From the NCBI RefSeq assembly GCF_021390435.2, contig NZ_JAJVCN010000002.1, positions 1,860,001 to 1,924,000 of the forward strand: a stretch of 64,000 nucleotides of DNA, in the 5' to 3' direction. Source of the DNA: Kibdelosporangium philippinense. Lineage in GTDB: Bacteria > Actinomycetota > Actinomycetes > Mycobacteriales > Pseudonocardiaceae. The translations under genes were made by a program, and so were the position numbers. Below the pieces are notes generated by a model. That model ran no database searches, was not told the DNA's origin, and saw only the letters and a program-made list of their open reading frames with translations. Shown here in pieces: positions 24,994 to 33,098 of this stretch (within the stretch, counting starts at the first letter, position 1; each line of letters begins with the position of its first letter).

Positions 24994-26178
24994 TCAGCCG
25001 GTCACCACGGTCACGCCGAGTTTGGTCGCGGCCTCGTTGATCGGCTGGAAGAACGTCGTGCCCCCGGAGGCGCAACCGCCGATCCCGCCGGACGTGACAC
25101 CCTGTGCCTGGGTTCCGCTGACGAACGGCCCACCAGAATCGCCAGGCTCGGCACACACCGACGTCCGGGTCAGGCCACGCACGATCCGGCCTTCGCCGTA
25201 GTTGACGGTCTCGTCGATCGCGGTGATCTCGCCGCACGCGAAGCCGGTCGTCGCACCCGAACGGCACACCGACGCGCCGATCGGCGCGACCTCGGTGCCG
25301 GTCACGGTGATCGGCCCGCCGTCACGCGTGTCGACCGAAGGGGGAGTCTGCGAGGCCGGGTCGGTCATGTCGACAAGGCCGAAATCGCCGTCGGTGTCGA
25401 ACGTGCCCGCGTTGACCCGGCCGAATTCGAGGCCGTTGTTGAGGACCACGCCACCGGACGCGGTGCAGTGCCCAGCGGTGATGAAGTGCTTCGACCCGGC
25501 CGGGCCGCGCGCGGAGAACCCGATCGAGCAGCGAGCGTCGCCGACGGTGAAGCCGCCGCCGCCGATCACGTCCACGAGGGGACGGGCGGTCCGCTCGGTC
25601 CACTCGACCCGGACGAGGTCGCCGCCGCCCCTGGCCTTCTCGATGAACGCTTCCGCCTGCGCGTCCTTCTGCGCCTCGATCAAGACGCTGTTGGTGGTCG
25701 GATCAACGCCCCAGGACACGACCGACTTCGGCGCTTCCTTCGCCAGGCGGTCGATCCGGGTCTTCTGGCCGGTCAGCCCGGCCAGGTTGTTCTTCATCAT
25801 CCGCGGCTCGGCACCGGCCCGCTGCACGTCGCCGATGTACTGGCGGTCGATGATCCCGACCATGAGCTTGCGCTTGGTGTTGTCGTACCAGGCACCCGCA
25901 TAGGCCACGCCGGTCTTGCGGCGCAGCGCGTCGACCGTCTTGCTGAGCGCGGCCTCTTCGGTCGCGCGGGATTTGGCCTCGTCCGCGGTGAGCCGAACGT
26001 CCTTACGCATCGTCGGTTCGAGGGGAGTGGACGATCCGACCTCGACCGTCTCATGGTTCACCAGTGAGTTCGTCGTGGCGACGGCGGTGAGAGTCGCCGA
26101 CACCGTCACACCAATCACCAGCCCAACGAGAACTTTCCGGTTGAGCGGGCGTGGCTTGAGCTCCCGGTGCGACCCCAT
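24994..26178 (-). CDS. Secreted S1 serine protease, streptogrisin-like
   Basis: 394 residues from ATG 26178, preceded by GTGAGGGAG. A basic N-terminus and hydrophobic segment (VLVGLVIGVTVSATL) form the signal or anchor. A prodomain of about 170 residues, of the alpha-lytic protease type, leads to the catalytic domain: His in FITAGHC, Asp in DGDFGLVDM and Ser in PGDSGGPF, with cysteines placed for two or three disulfides. The prodomain acts as a folding chaperone and is removed after export. A second downstream domain seen in some streptogrisins is absent. It is convergent with the Pth2-like gene. Confidence 0.92.
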   Translation of the reverse strand: MGSHRELKPRPLNRKVLVGLVIGVTVSATLTAVATTNSLVNHETVEVGSSTPLEPTMRKDVRLTADEAKSRATEEAALSKTVDALRRKTGVAYAGAWYDNTKRKLMVGIIDRQYIGDVQRAGAEPRMMKNNLAGLTGQKTRIDRLAKEAPKSVVSWGVDPTTNSVLIEAQKDAQAEAFIEKARGGGDLVRVEWTERTARPLVDVIGGGGFTVGDARCSIGFSARGPAGSKHFITAGHCTASGGVVLNNGLEFGRVNAGTFDTDGDFGLVDMTDPASQTPPSVDTRDGGPITVTGTEVAPIGASVCRSGATTGFACGEITAIDETVNYGEGRIVRGLTRTSVCAEPGDSGGPFVSGTQAQGVTSGGIGGCASGGTTFFQPINEAATKLGVTVVTG

Positions 26179-26244
26179 ACGGCTGACTCCCTCACCTTCC
26201 GCGATGCCTCCGTAGGTTGGTACGGACGACAATGGGAAGGCGGT

Positions 26245-28287
26245 TCAACTATTCAGCCGAGTCAATGCACCTCGTACAACTGACTGGTCGTAGGTTGTCC
26301 AAAATGGTGGCAACGACGCCCGGAGGAACCCTCCGTAACGGGCGGTCGCCAGCCGTGAATCAAGGATTGCCACGACGCCTTTGTCGTCGTTCGACCGCAG
26401 CAACCGGCCCACGCCTTGCGCCAGCAGCAGCGCCGCGTGCGTCGCGGCGACTGTGAGGAAGCCGTTGCCGCCACGCGCTTCGACCGCGCGTTGACGCGCC
26501 GACGCCAGCGGGTCGTCCGGGCGCGGGAACGGGATCCGGTCGACGACCACCAACTGCAGCGACGACCCGGGCACATCGACGCCCTGCCACAGCGACAACG
26601 TGCCGAACAGGCACGTGGCCTCGTCCTCGGCGAACTTGCTGACCAGCAGCGACGTGGAATCCTCGCCCTGGCACAAGATCGGGAAGTCCAGGCGTTCCCT
26701 GAGTTCGTCGGCAGCTTGCCTGGCCGCGCGCATCGACGAGAACAGTCCCAGCGTCCGGCCGCCCGCCGCGTTCACAAGGCCTTCGAGCTCGTCGAAGAAC
26801 GCGGGCTGCAGGCCATCTCGGCCGGGCGGCGGGAGATGGCGCGCCACGTAGAGAATCCCGCTTTTCTCATGGGTGAACGGTGACCCGACGTCGATGCCTG
26901 ACCAATGTGGCGCGTCGTTGTCGGCAGGCGGCGTGATGTCCGTGGCCGTGCCCTCGGCCTTCTGCGCGGGCCGTTGCTCGACCGGCAGACCCCATTGGCG
27001 AGCCAGCGCGTCGAACGAACCGCCAAGCGTGAGCGTTGCTGACGTGAGCACAGTGGTGCACTCGCCAAACAGACGCTCCCGCAGCAACCCGGCGACGCCG
27101 AGCGGCGCGACGCGCAGCGCGGGCGGACGGAGGTTGCCGCCGACCATGTCGGAGCTCAGCCATACGACGTCACGGCGTTGACCGGTGTCCGCGTCGAACG
27201 CCTCCAGCACGCGGACCGCGGTGTCGTGGATTTCCTCTAGGAGCGCGACGGCTTGACGCCGCGCGGTTGTCGACTCGAGGTCCTGTGACGAACGGTCCGG
27301 CCCGAGCGCCGTGATACACGCGTGCGCCGCGTCGCGCGTCACTGACAGGACGCCGTGCAGCGGGCGCGGCAAATCGTCCATGCGGCCCTGGGGGAGGTCG
27401 TCGAAGATCTCCTTGATGCCTTCGCTGGCTTCTTCCAGCCGGTCGACGATGTCCTCGGCGATCTGCCTGCCGCAGCGCTTGACCGCGGCCGAGACCATGC
27501 CCGCGGTCAGTTCGGCCGTCGCGACCGAGGTGACCCGGTCGACCAGTTCGTGGGCCTCGTCGATGATCACCACGTCGTGCTCGGGCAGCACCTGGTAGCC
27601 CTGCAGCGCGTCGATCGCGAGCAAGGCGTGGTTGGTGACCACGAGGTCCGCGCGCCCGGCCTCGGCCCTGGCCAGTTCGGCGAAGCAATCCGTGCCGAAC
27701 GGGCACTTGTCCTTGCCGAGGCACTCCTTGGCCGACACGGAAACCTGGCGCCATGCCTGATCGGTGACGCCCGGCACCAGCTCGTCTCGGTCTCCCGTCT
27801 CGGTCTCCGAGGACCATTCGAAGAGCCGCTTCACGTGCCTGCCGAGCGCCGACACCGCGAACGGGTCGAACAGCCCGCCGTCGTCTGGCTCCTCTGGCGC
27901 ACCAGTGTCCAATCGGTGCAGGCAGAGATAGTTGCGGCGGCCCTTCAAGATCGCGAACGTCGGCTCGCGCCCGATCGACTGCTTCAACGCTTTCGCCAGC
28001 CGCGGCAGATCGCGGTCGACCAACTGGCGTTGCAGCGCGATGGTCGCCGTGGAGACCACGACGGTCCGCCCGCTTTCGATCGCGTGGCGCACCGCGGGAA
28101 CCAAGTAGGCCAACGACTTCCCGGTTCCCGTGCCCGCCTGTACCGCGAGGTGCTCGCCGGTCTTGATCGAGTTGTGCACGGCCTCGGCCATGGTCACTTG
28201 GCCGGGCCGCTCGGCACCGCCGACCGCCTCCACGGCGGTGGTCAACAGTTCGCGCAGGGAGGGGAGAATGTCGGCGGTTCGGGGCAC
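26245..28287 (-). CDS. dinG: DinG/XPD-family ATP-dependent helicase
   Basis: 680 residues from GTG 28287. The Walker A motif is AGTGTGKSLAYL, motif II is VVIIDEAHELVDR, and the final motif VI is LLLAQGVGRLLRS. Four cysteines between motifs Ia and II (LCLHRL, KECLGKDKCPFGTDC) are the 4Fe-4S cluster ligands of the superfamily 2 iron-sulfur helicases. These enzymes unwind DNA, RNA-DNA hybrids and G-quadruplexes in repair. In Mycobacterium tuberculosis the orthologue (Rv1329c) sits next to pncB; here about 8 kb of other genes lie between them. Confidence 0.94.
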   Translation of the reverse strand: MPRTADILPSLRELLTTAVEAVGGAERPGQVTMAEAVHNSIKTGEHLAVQAGTGTGKSLAYLVPAVRHAIESGRTVVVSTATIALQRQLVDRDLPRLAKALKQSIGREPTFAILKGRRNYLCLHRLDTGAPEEPDDGGLFDPFAVSALGRHVKRLFEWSSETETGDRDELVPGVTDQAWRQVSVSAKECLGKDKCPFGTDCFAELARAEAGRADLVVTNHALLAIDALQGYQVLPEHDVVIIDEAHELVDRVTSVATAELTAGMVSAAVKRCGRQIAEDIVDRLEEASEGIKEIFDDLPQGRMDDLPRPLHGVLSVTRDAAHACITALGPDRSSQDLESTTARRQAVALLEEIHDTAVRVLEAFDADTGQRRDVVWLSSDMVGGNLRPPALRVAPLGVAGLLRERLFGECTTVLTSATLTLGGSFDALARQWGLPVEQRPAQKAEGTATDITPPADNDAPHWSGIDVGSPFTHEKSGILYVARHLPPPGRDGLQPAFFDELEGLVNAAGGRTLGLFSSMRAARQAADELRERLDFPILCQGEDSTSLLVSKFAEDEATCLFGTLSLWQGVDVPGSSLQLVVVDRIPFPRPDDPLASARQRAVEARGGNGFLTVAATHAALLLAQGVGRLLRSNDDKGVVAILDSRLATARYGGFLRASLPPFWTTYDQSVVRGALTRLNS

Positions 28288-28321
28288 GGATCGACGGTAC
28301 CGGCAGCCTCCGTCAAAACTT

Positions 28322-29182
28322 TCAGACCCTGGGGCGCGTGGCGTCGACGAGAGCGGTAACGGCCGGGTGCCACGATCCTGAAGCCGGACCGGTCAAAACC
28401 AGCCGTCGTTTCAACTTCTGCTTCAAAGGCACGAGCACGACCCGATTGTCGATCATGGCCGCCATCAGGCCGGGAACGATCGAGACGCCGATTCCGGCCT
28501 GCACCATCGCGATCAGGGTGGCGCCTTCCCGTACCCGGTGAGTGGGCCTGAGCCGGCTCATCGTGCGGCGGTAGAGGTCGCGGATGTGGCGTTCGCAGCC
28601 GCCGTCGGACAACAGGAACGGGTCGTCGTCAAGGTCCGGGATGTCGATCACGTCCTCGTCCGCGAGCGGATGGTCGCGGCGCACCAGCGCGTGGAATTCG
28701 TCCGCGCCGATCTCGACACCGTCGTGACTGTCCGGATCGACCAGCACGGCCGCGTCGATGGTCCGTTCTGCGAGCCACTCGACAATCTCGTGGTCCTCGC
28801 CTTCGAAGACACGGATCTTGATGCCGGGGAACTCGCCGCGCCAGCGCGTCAGCAAATCGGGCAGCAGACCCTGGCAGACGGTCGCGGGCGCGGCGAGCCG
28901 GATCGTGCCCGTCGGCTGGTTCGCGTTTTCGGCCACCAGGTCGTCGATCGCAGACGCTGCGCCCACAGCCGCGCGCGCGTGCGCGATCAGCCGAGTGCCG
29001 AAGGTGGTCAACTGTGGCTGTTTGGTGCGGTGCAGCACAGGACTGCCCACGGTGCGTTCGAGCGCGGCGATCGCGTGGGATACGGCGGACTGGCTGATTC
29101 CGAGCGCCGGTGCGGCCGCGCTGAACCCGCCCTCGTCGACCACCGCGAGGAGCGCCTTCAGCTGAGCCAGGTTCACAGTCAT
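28322..29182 (-). CDS. LysR-family transcriptional regulator
   Basis: 286 residues from ATG 29182. The N-terminal winged helix-turn-helix is clear (AQLKALLAVVDEGGFSAAAPALGISQSAVSHAIAALERTV, abbreviated here as the LysR HTH at residues 4-60), followed by the periplasmic-binding-like effector domain. It is divergent from the EamA transporter gene at 29302, the usual arrangement for a LysR protein that controls its neighbour and itself. Confidence 0.92.
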   Translation of the reverse strand: MTVNLAQLKALLAVVDEGGFSAAAPALGISQSAVSHAIAALERTVGSPVLHRTKQPQLTTFGTRLIAHARAAVGAASAIDDLVAENANQPTGTIRLAAPATVCQGLLPDLLTRWRGEFPGIKIRVFEGEDHEIVEWLAERTIDAAVLVDPDSHDGVEIGADEFHALVRRDHPLADEDVIDIPDLDDDPFLLSDGGCERHIRDLYRRTMSRLRPTHRVREGATLIAMVQAGIGVSIVPGLMAAMIDNRVVLVPLKQKLKRRLVLTGPASGSWHPAVTALVDATRPRV

Positions 29183-29301
29183 GAGCAACTCTCATGGATC
29201 GTGCAGAACGACTTGTTGGACTCATTCTGCCTCACCGGGCGAACCTGATGTCCGATCGCCGCCGGACTCGCCCGGCGGGAGCCGTCAGGGTGAGGAACGT
29301 G

Positions 29302-30348
29302 ATGAACGAGCTTCATGCTGGTCAACGGGTATGGCGCAACGAGGGAGCCGCCTGGGTTCCGGCGTTCGTGGTGCTGTCCATGATCTGGGGATCGACGTTC
29401 TTCCTCATCAAGGTCGCCGTGAACGCGGGCGTCTCGCCGATGTGGGTCGGGCTGTGGCGGTGCGTCTTCGGCGCCGTCGCGCTGTGGCTGATGGTCCTCG
29501 TGACACGCCAGCGTCTGCCGCGCGATCCGAAGGTCTGGGGTCACGGCGCTGTGGTGGCGCTTTTGCTGAACGCCGTCCCGTTCCCGCTCTTCGCGTTCGG
29601 CGAGACGAAGGTCAGCTCAGTGCTCGCTGGTGTCTGGAACGCGACCGTGCCGCTGGCGACGCTGGTGTTCGTGCTCCTGCTCTTGCCGGAGGAGCGCCCG
29701 ACCGCACGGCGGCTCGTCGGGATGGCCATCGGGTTCGTCGGCGTTCTCGTCGTCCTCGGGATCTGGAACGGCGTCGACACCGGGCCGCTGATCGGGACCC
29801 TGGCCTGTCTGGGTGCGACGACTTGTTACGGCGCCGCGTTCGTGTACTCGCGGCGTTTCATGTCCGCGCGCCCCGAGTCATCGCTGGTGCTCGCGGCAGT
29901 CCAGGTCGCATGCGGAACCCTGGAACTGGGCCTGGTCACGCCCGTCTTCGCAGGTGGACCGACGTGGCCCGGATTTGGCGCCATGGCCGCGTTGCTTGTG
30001 CTCGGCGCGTTGGGGACGGGCGTGGCGTACCAGTTGAACTTCGTGGTGATCCGCGCCGCGGGATCCACGGTGGCGTCCATGGTCACCTACATCACGCCGC
30101 TGTTCTCCACCGCGCTCGGCGCGGTGTTCCTGGCCGAACCAGTCGGCCTGAACACCGTCGCCGGCGCGGCGTTGATCATCCTCGGCGTCCTGATGAGCCG
30201 GTCACGCCCGGCGGTTGATCAGCGCCCAGGCGCCCGGCAGGAGCCCGGCCGCCAGCAGGATCTTGATCCCGTCGCCGATCAGGAACGGCAGCAGCCCGCG
30301 CTCGATCGCCGTGGTCGGGTCCATGCCGGTCGCCGCGGCGAGCCATGA
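29302..30348 (+). CDS. EamA-family (DMT) transporter
   Basis: About 348 residues from ATG 29302 (GAGG at 29292-29295), with ten hydrophobic helices in two EamA repeats; the first repeat begins VVLSMIWGSTFFLIKVAV. Such transporters export amino acids or other small metabolites. The family usually ends soon after the last helix (ILGVLMSRS), but here the frame continues for about 45 polar residues that lie antisense to bioY, so the natural stop may have been lost. Its divergent LysR neighbour is the likely regulator. Confidence 0.88.
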   Translation: MNELHAGQRVWRNEGAAWVPAFVVLSMIWGSTFFLIKVAVNAGVSPMWVGLWRCVFGAVALWLMVLVTRQRLPRDPKVWGHGAVVALLLNAVPFPLFAFGETKVSSVLAGVWNATVPLATLVFVLLLLPEERPTARRLVGMAIGFVGVLVVLGIWNGVDTGPLIGTLACLGATTCYGAAFVYSRRFMSARPESSLVLAAVQVACGTLELGLVTPVFAGGPTWPGFGAMAALLVLGALGTGVAYQLNFVVIRAAGSTVASMVTYITPLFSTALGAVFLAEPVGLNTVAGAALIILGVLMSRSRPAVDQRPGARQEPGRQQDLDPVADQERQQPALDRRGRVHAGRRGEP

Positions 30349-30783
30349 GACGCCGATCGCGTAGATCACGACGTTGCCCAGCACCATCGTGGCGATCGTG
30401 CGCAGGACCGTACGGTCGCCACCGCGTGCGGCGAGCGCGCCGACGAGCACTGCGGCCACCGCGAAGCCGATCAGGTAACCACCGGTGACGCCGAGCCAGC
30501 CGGACTTACCGTCCTGGAACCACGGCACCCCCGCCATCCCGGCAACGAGGTACAGCAGCATCGATACGGCGCCACGGCGCCATCCCAACGAAGCGCCGAC
30601 GAGCAACGCACCGAAGGTTTGTCCGGTGATCGGCACCGGACTGCCCGGCACTGGCACCACGACCTGCGCGGCGAGTCCGGTGAGCACAGCGCCACCGACT
30701 ACGAGCGCCGCGTCCTTGACGAACGTGCGCGGCACAAGGTCGGCGAGGACGGCCGGACGAGCCGTAACAGGCACTACTGACAC
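30202..30783 (-). CDS. bioY: BioY, biotin ECF transporter substrate-binding protein
   Basis: 193 residues from GTG 30783, preceded by GGGAGGT; a longer frame upstream has no ribosome binding site. It is a six-helix membrane protein with BioY hallmarks: GSPVPITGQTFGALLVGASL and YLIGFAVAA. It binds biotin in the ECF transporter complex; the EcfA and EcfT subunits are not here, so it either works alone or uses shared components. The 3' end overlaps the convergent EamA gene by 147 bases. A perfect palindrome lies just upstream. Confidence 0.93.
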   Translation of the reverse strand: MSVVPVTARPAVLADLVPRTFVKDAALVVGGAVLTGLAAQVVVPVPGSPVPITGQTFGALLVGASLGWRRGAVSMLLYLVAGMAGVPWFQDGKSGWLGVTGGYLIGFAVAAVLVGALAARGGDRTVLRTIATMVLGNVVIYAIGVSWLAAATGMDPTTAIERGLLPFLIGDGIKILLAAGLLPGAWALINRRA

Positions 30784-30818
30784 GGTTACCTCCCGAATTG
30801 ATCTCCTCGACAGGGAGA

Positions 30819-30835
30819 TTAGTTGCCCCAACTAA
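30819..30835 (-). promoter_or_regulatory. Perfect 17-bp palindrome upstream of bioY (operator candidate)
   Basis: TTAGTTG (30819-30825) and CAACTAA (30829-30835) are exact inverted repeats around CCC, 36-52 bases upstream of the bioY start. This is the expected spot for a repressor site in the promoter. The arms resemble MarR-type boxes. It does not match the BirA or BioR sites I know. Confidence 0.72.
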
Positions 30836-30955
30836 GGTTTCGGCTGTGGTGAACCCAACACTGACGTAACCGCTGGTAGCGGGCGTGCGCCCGGGCTCAC
30901 TGGAACGGGTGGTTGGGCGGCGGTCGGCTCGTCAGCCGCGCCGGTTGCGCTGATC

Positions 30956-31612
30956 ATGAAGGTCATGAACAGGCAGATTGCTGTTGTGTTGGCGGCTGCC
31001 CTGCTTGTGGTGAACGCGGCACCCGCGTCTGCGGCCACCGGCAGCGGGACCGCCTCGGTCGGCTCGGTCGACGTCGTGCTCGATGGCAAGAAGAGAATCG
31101 TGCAGCCGCCGGTCGGGCAGTGCCTGACATCCGGCGGCACGGTGCAGAACGCGAGCAAGCGGATCAGGCTGCGCGGGGTGGCCGAATTCGGCGACGGCAC
31201 CACGAAATGCACCGCCGACAAGCAAACCGGGCGGATCACGGTCGAGGCCACCGGGCAACGGTTCGAACTGAACGCGTTGCCCGAGTACGGCGGCCCGAGA
31301 ATCCGGATGAACGACTACCTGGCGACCTGCGCGACGACGCTGAACGGAAGCGTCGCGCGGATGCAGTTCTCCGGCCTTGTCGGGATGGAGGCGCCGAAGG
31401 AGCTCACGCCGAACTACACGGTGATGATCCCGGGCGATCATCCGAACGAGCCGCCGCTCGCCAAGATCATCCTCAACGAGATCATCGTGCCGTCCCCGCC
31501 GGACGGCAGCATCACGCTCAACCTGATGCACGTGATCTTCGCGCCCAACGGCGGCGGCCCGATCACCGGCGAACTGGTCGTCGGCGGCGTCTACTGCACG
31601 CCTCTGGTCTGA
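30956..31612 (+). CDS. Secreted protein of unknown function
   Basis: 218 residues (or 215 from the second ATG at 30965). The N-terminus is a classical signal peptide (basic MKVMNR, hydrophobic core, ASA-ATG cleavage region). The mature part is rich in beta-strand-like sequence with five or six cysteines (CLTSG, TKCTAD, ATCATT, YCTPLV) that probably form disulfides, and it ends in a short strand. I do not recognise the family. It stands alone between bioY and the hydroxylase operon. Confidence 0.8.
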   Translation: MKVMNRQIAVVLAAALLVVNAAPASAATGSGTASVGSVDVVLDGKKRIVQPPVGQCLTSGGTVQNASKRIRLRGVAEFGDGTTKCTADKQTGRITVEATGQRFELNALPEYGGPRIRMNDYLATCATTLNGSVARMQFSGLVGMEAPKELTPNYTVMIPGDHPNEPPLAKIILNEIIVPSPPDGSITLNLMHVIFAPNGGGPITGELVVGGVYCTPLV

Positions 31613-31704
31613 GCGCTCAAAACCCCAGGTCACGAGGGTGGCCAGAAAACTGGACCAGGCGTGCCTGGACCCGGTCCACAACCGGATCCAGGCACGCACG
31701 GTCC

Positions 31705-32196
31705 TTACTTCCGCGCGGTCCCGCCCTTGCCGTACGTGCGCAGCACCGCGCGGCGGATTCCCTCGTAACCGGTGCACCGGCACAGATTGGAGCTCAGCAG
31801 GGAATTCAGCCGCTCGGGATCGTCGGCGATGGTCGGGTCCTGGTCGAGCGCGCCGACCACCAGCATCACGAAACCGGCCGTGCAGAAGCCGCACTGCAGC
31901 CCGTGCTCGGCCGAGATGGCCTCCTGGAACGCGTGCAACTGCCCGTCCGCCGAGAGACCTTCGATCGTCTGGATGTCACGCCCGGCACCCTGCACCGCGA
32001 ACATCATGCACGAGCGGACTCCCGCGCCGTCCACGAGGACAGTGCACGAGCCACAGACCCCTTGCTCACACCCGAGCTTGGTGCCGGTCAGGCCGCATTC
32101 GTCGCGCAGCACGTCCGCCAGCACCCGGCGCGGCTCGACCCGCACGTCGTACGCGGTGTCGTTGACCTTCAGTCGGATCGGCGTGTCGCCGCTCAT
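31705..32196 (-). CDS. Molybdenum hydroxylase 2Fe-2S subunit (CoxS-like)
   Basis: 163 residues. An N-terminal plant-type 2Fe-2S domain (GCEQGVCGSCTVLVDG) is followed by the second, helical 2Fe-2S domain (CGFCTAGFVM and CRCTGYEGI), the pattern of the small subunit of xanthine dehydrogenase-family enzymes. It passes electrons from the molybdenum centre to FAD. ATG 32196 overlaps the stop of the FAD-subunit gene (ATGA). It has no signal peptide of its own. Confidence 0.95.
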   Translation of the reverse strand: MSGDTPIRLKVNDTAYDVRVEPRRVLADVLRDECGLTGTKLGCEQGVCGSCTVLVDGAGVRSCMMFAVQGAGRDIQTIEGLSADGQLHAFQEAISAEHGLQCGFCTAGFVMLVVGALDQDPTIADDPERLNSLLSSNLCRCTGYEGIRRAVLRTYGKGGTARK

Positions 32197-33098
32197 CGTG
32201 TCTCCCGTTCGCTGTGGTGGACCCCCATGTCCGCGCACGCCTGCACCAACGCACGCCGGACGAGCACACCGATGGCGTGCCGCTTGTACTCGGCGCTGGC
32301 ATGCACCTCGTCGTACGGATCGACTTCGGCCGCCGCGAGTTCGCCTGCCTTGGTGAAGACCGCGGGCACCGGCTCACGGCCGATCAGATGAGCCTCGGCC
32401 GTACGCGGACGCCGGCGGGCACCACCGGTCACCCCGAGCCGGGCGCTGCTGATCGCGCCGTTGCGCAGTGCCAGCACTGCGACGACCCCGGCCTGCGCGA
32501 AGCGCAGATTTGTGCGGTGGTGCTTGACGAACCCGACACCCACCTTGTCCGCGGCCACGCCAGGCCCCGGGAGCAAGGGCAGCCGCACCGATGTCAGGAG
32601 TTCGTCCGGCCGTCGTGCGGTCCGCGATGGGGCGAGGAAGTACTTGTCGGCGGTCACCATGCGGCGGCCCGCCGGTCCGGTCAGCTCGATCTCGGCGTCG
32701 AGCGCGGCCGCCGTCGCGCACCACTCGGCCTGGGGACTCGCCCAGGCCAGGCTGCCGCCCATGGTCCCAAGCGCGCGAACTGGCGGATTCGCGATCAGCG
32801 GACTGACCCGGCTCAGCAGGCGGCCCAAGGCTCCCGGTGCGACGCTCGGTGTCTCGAAGGCACGGTGCCTTGCCAGAGCGCCGACGCGCAACGCGCCGCC
32901 CTGCACGGCGATCGTCTCCAGTGACTTGATGTTGTTGATGTCGACCACCAGCGCAGGCCGTTCCGTGCGGAAATGCATCTGCGACACCAGTGTCTGGCCG
33001 CCGGCCAGCACACGCGCTGTCTCGGCCTTGGCCGCGAGCGCGGCCACCGCATCGGCGACCCGGGCCGGAGCCACGTAGTCGAAACGTGCCGGTTTCAT
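32193..33098 (-). CDS. Molybdenum hydroxylase FAD-binding subunit (CoxM-like)
   Basis: 301 residues from ATG 33098. It has the FAD-binding motifs of the medium subunit: AGGQTLVSQMHFR (a variant of AGGTDL), GALGTMGGSLAWASP, and the C-terminal CO-dehydrogenase flavoprotein domain. It is coupled by ATGA overlaps to the large subunit upstream and the small subunit downstream. It completes the Mo - 2Fe-2S - FAD electron path. Confidence 0.95.
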   Translation of the reverse strand: MKPARFDYVAPARVADAVAALAAKAETARVLAGGQTLVSQMHFRTERPALVVDINNIKSLETIAVQGGALRVGALARHRAFETPSVAPGALGRLLSRVSPLIANPPVRALGTMGGSLAWASPQAEWCATAAALDAEIELTGPAGRRMVTADKYFLAPSRTARRPDELLTSVRLPLLPGPGVAADKVGVGFVKHHRTNLRFAQAGVVAVLALRNGAISSARLGVTGGARRRPRTAEAHLIGREPVPAVFTKAGELAAAEVDPYDEVHASAEYKRHAIGVLVRRALVQACADMGVHHSERETR

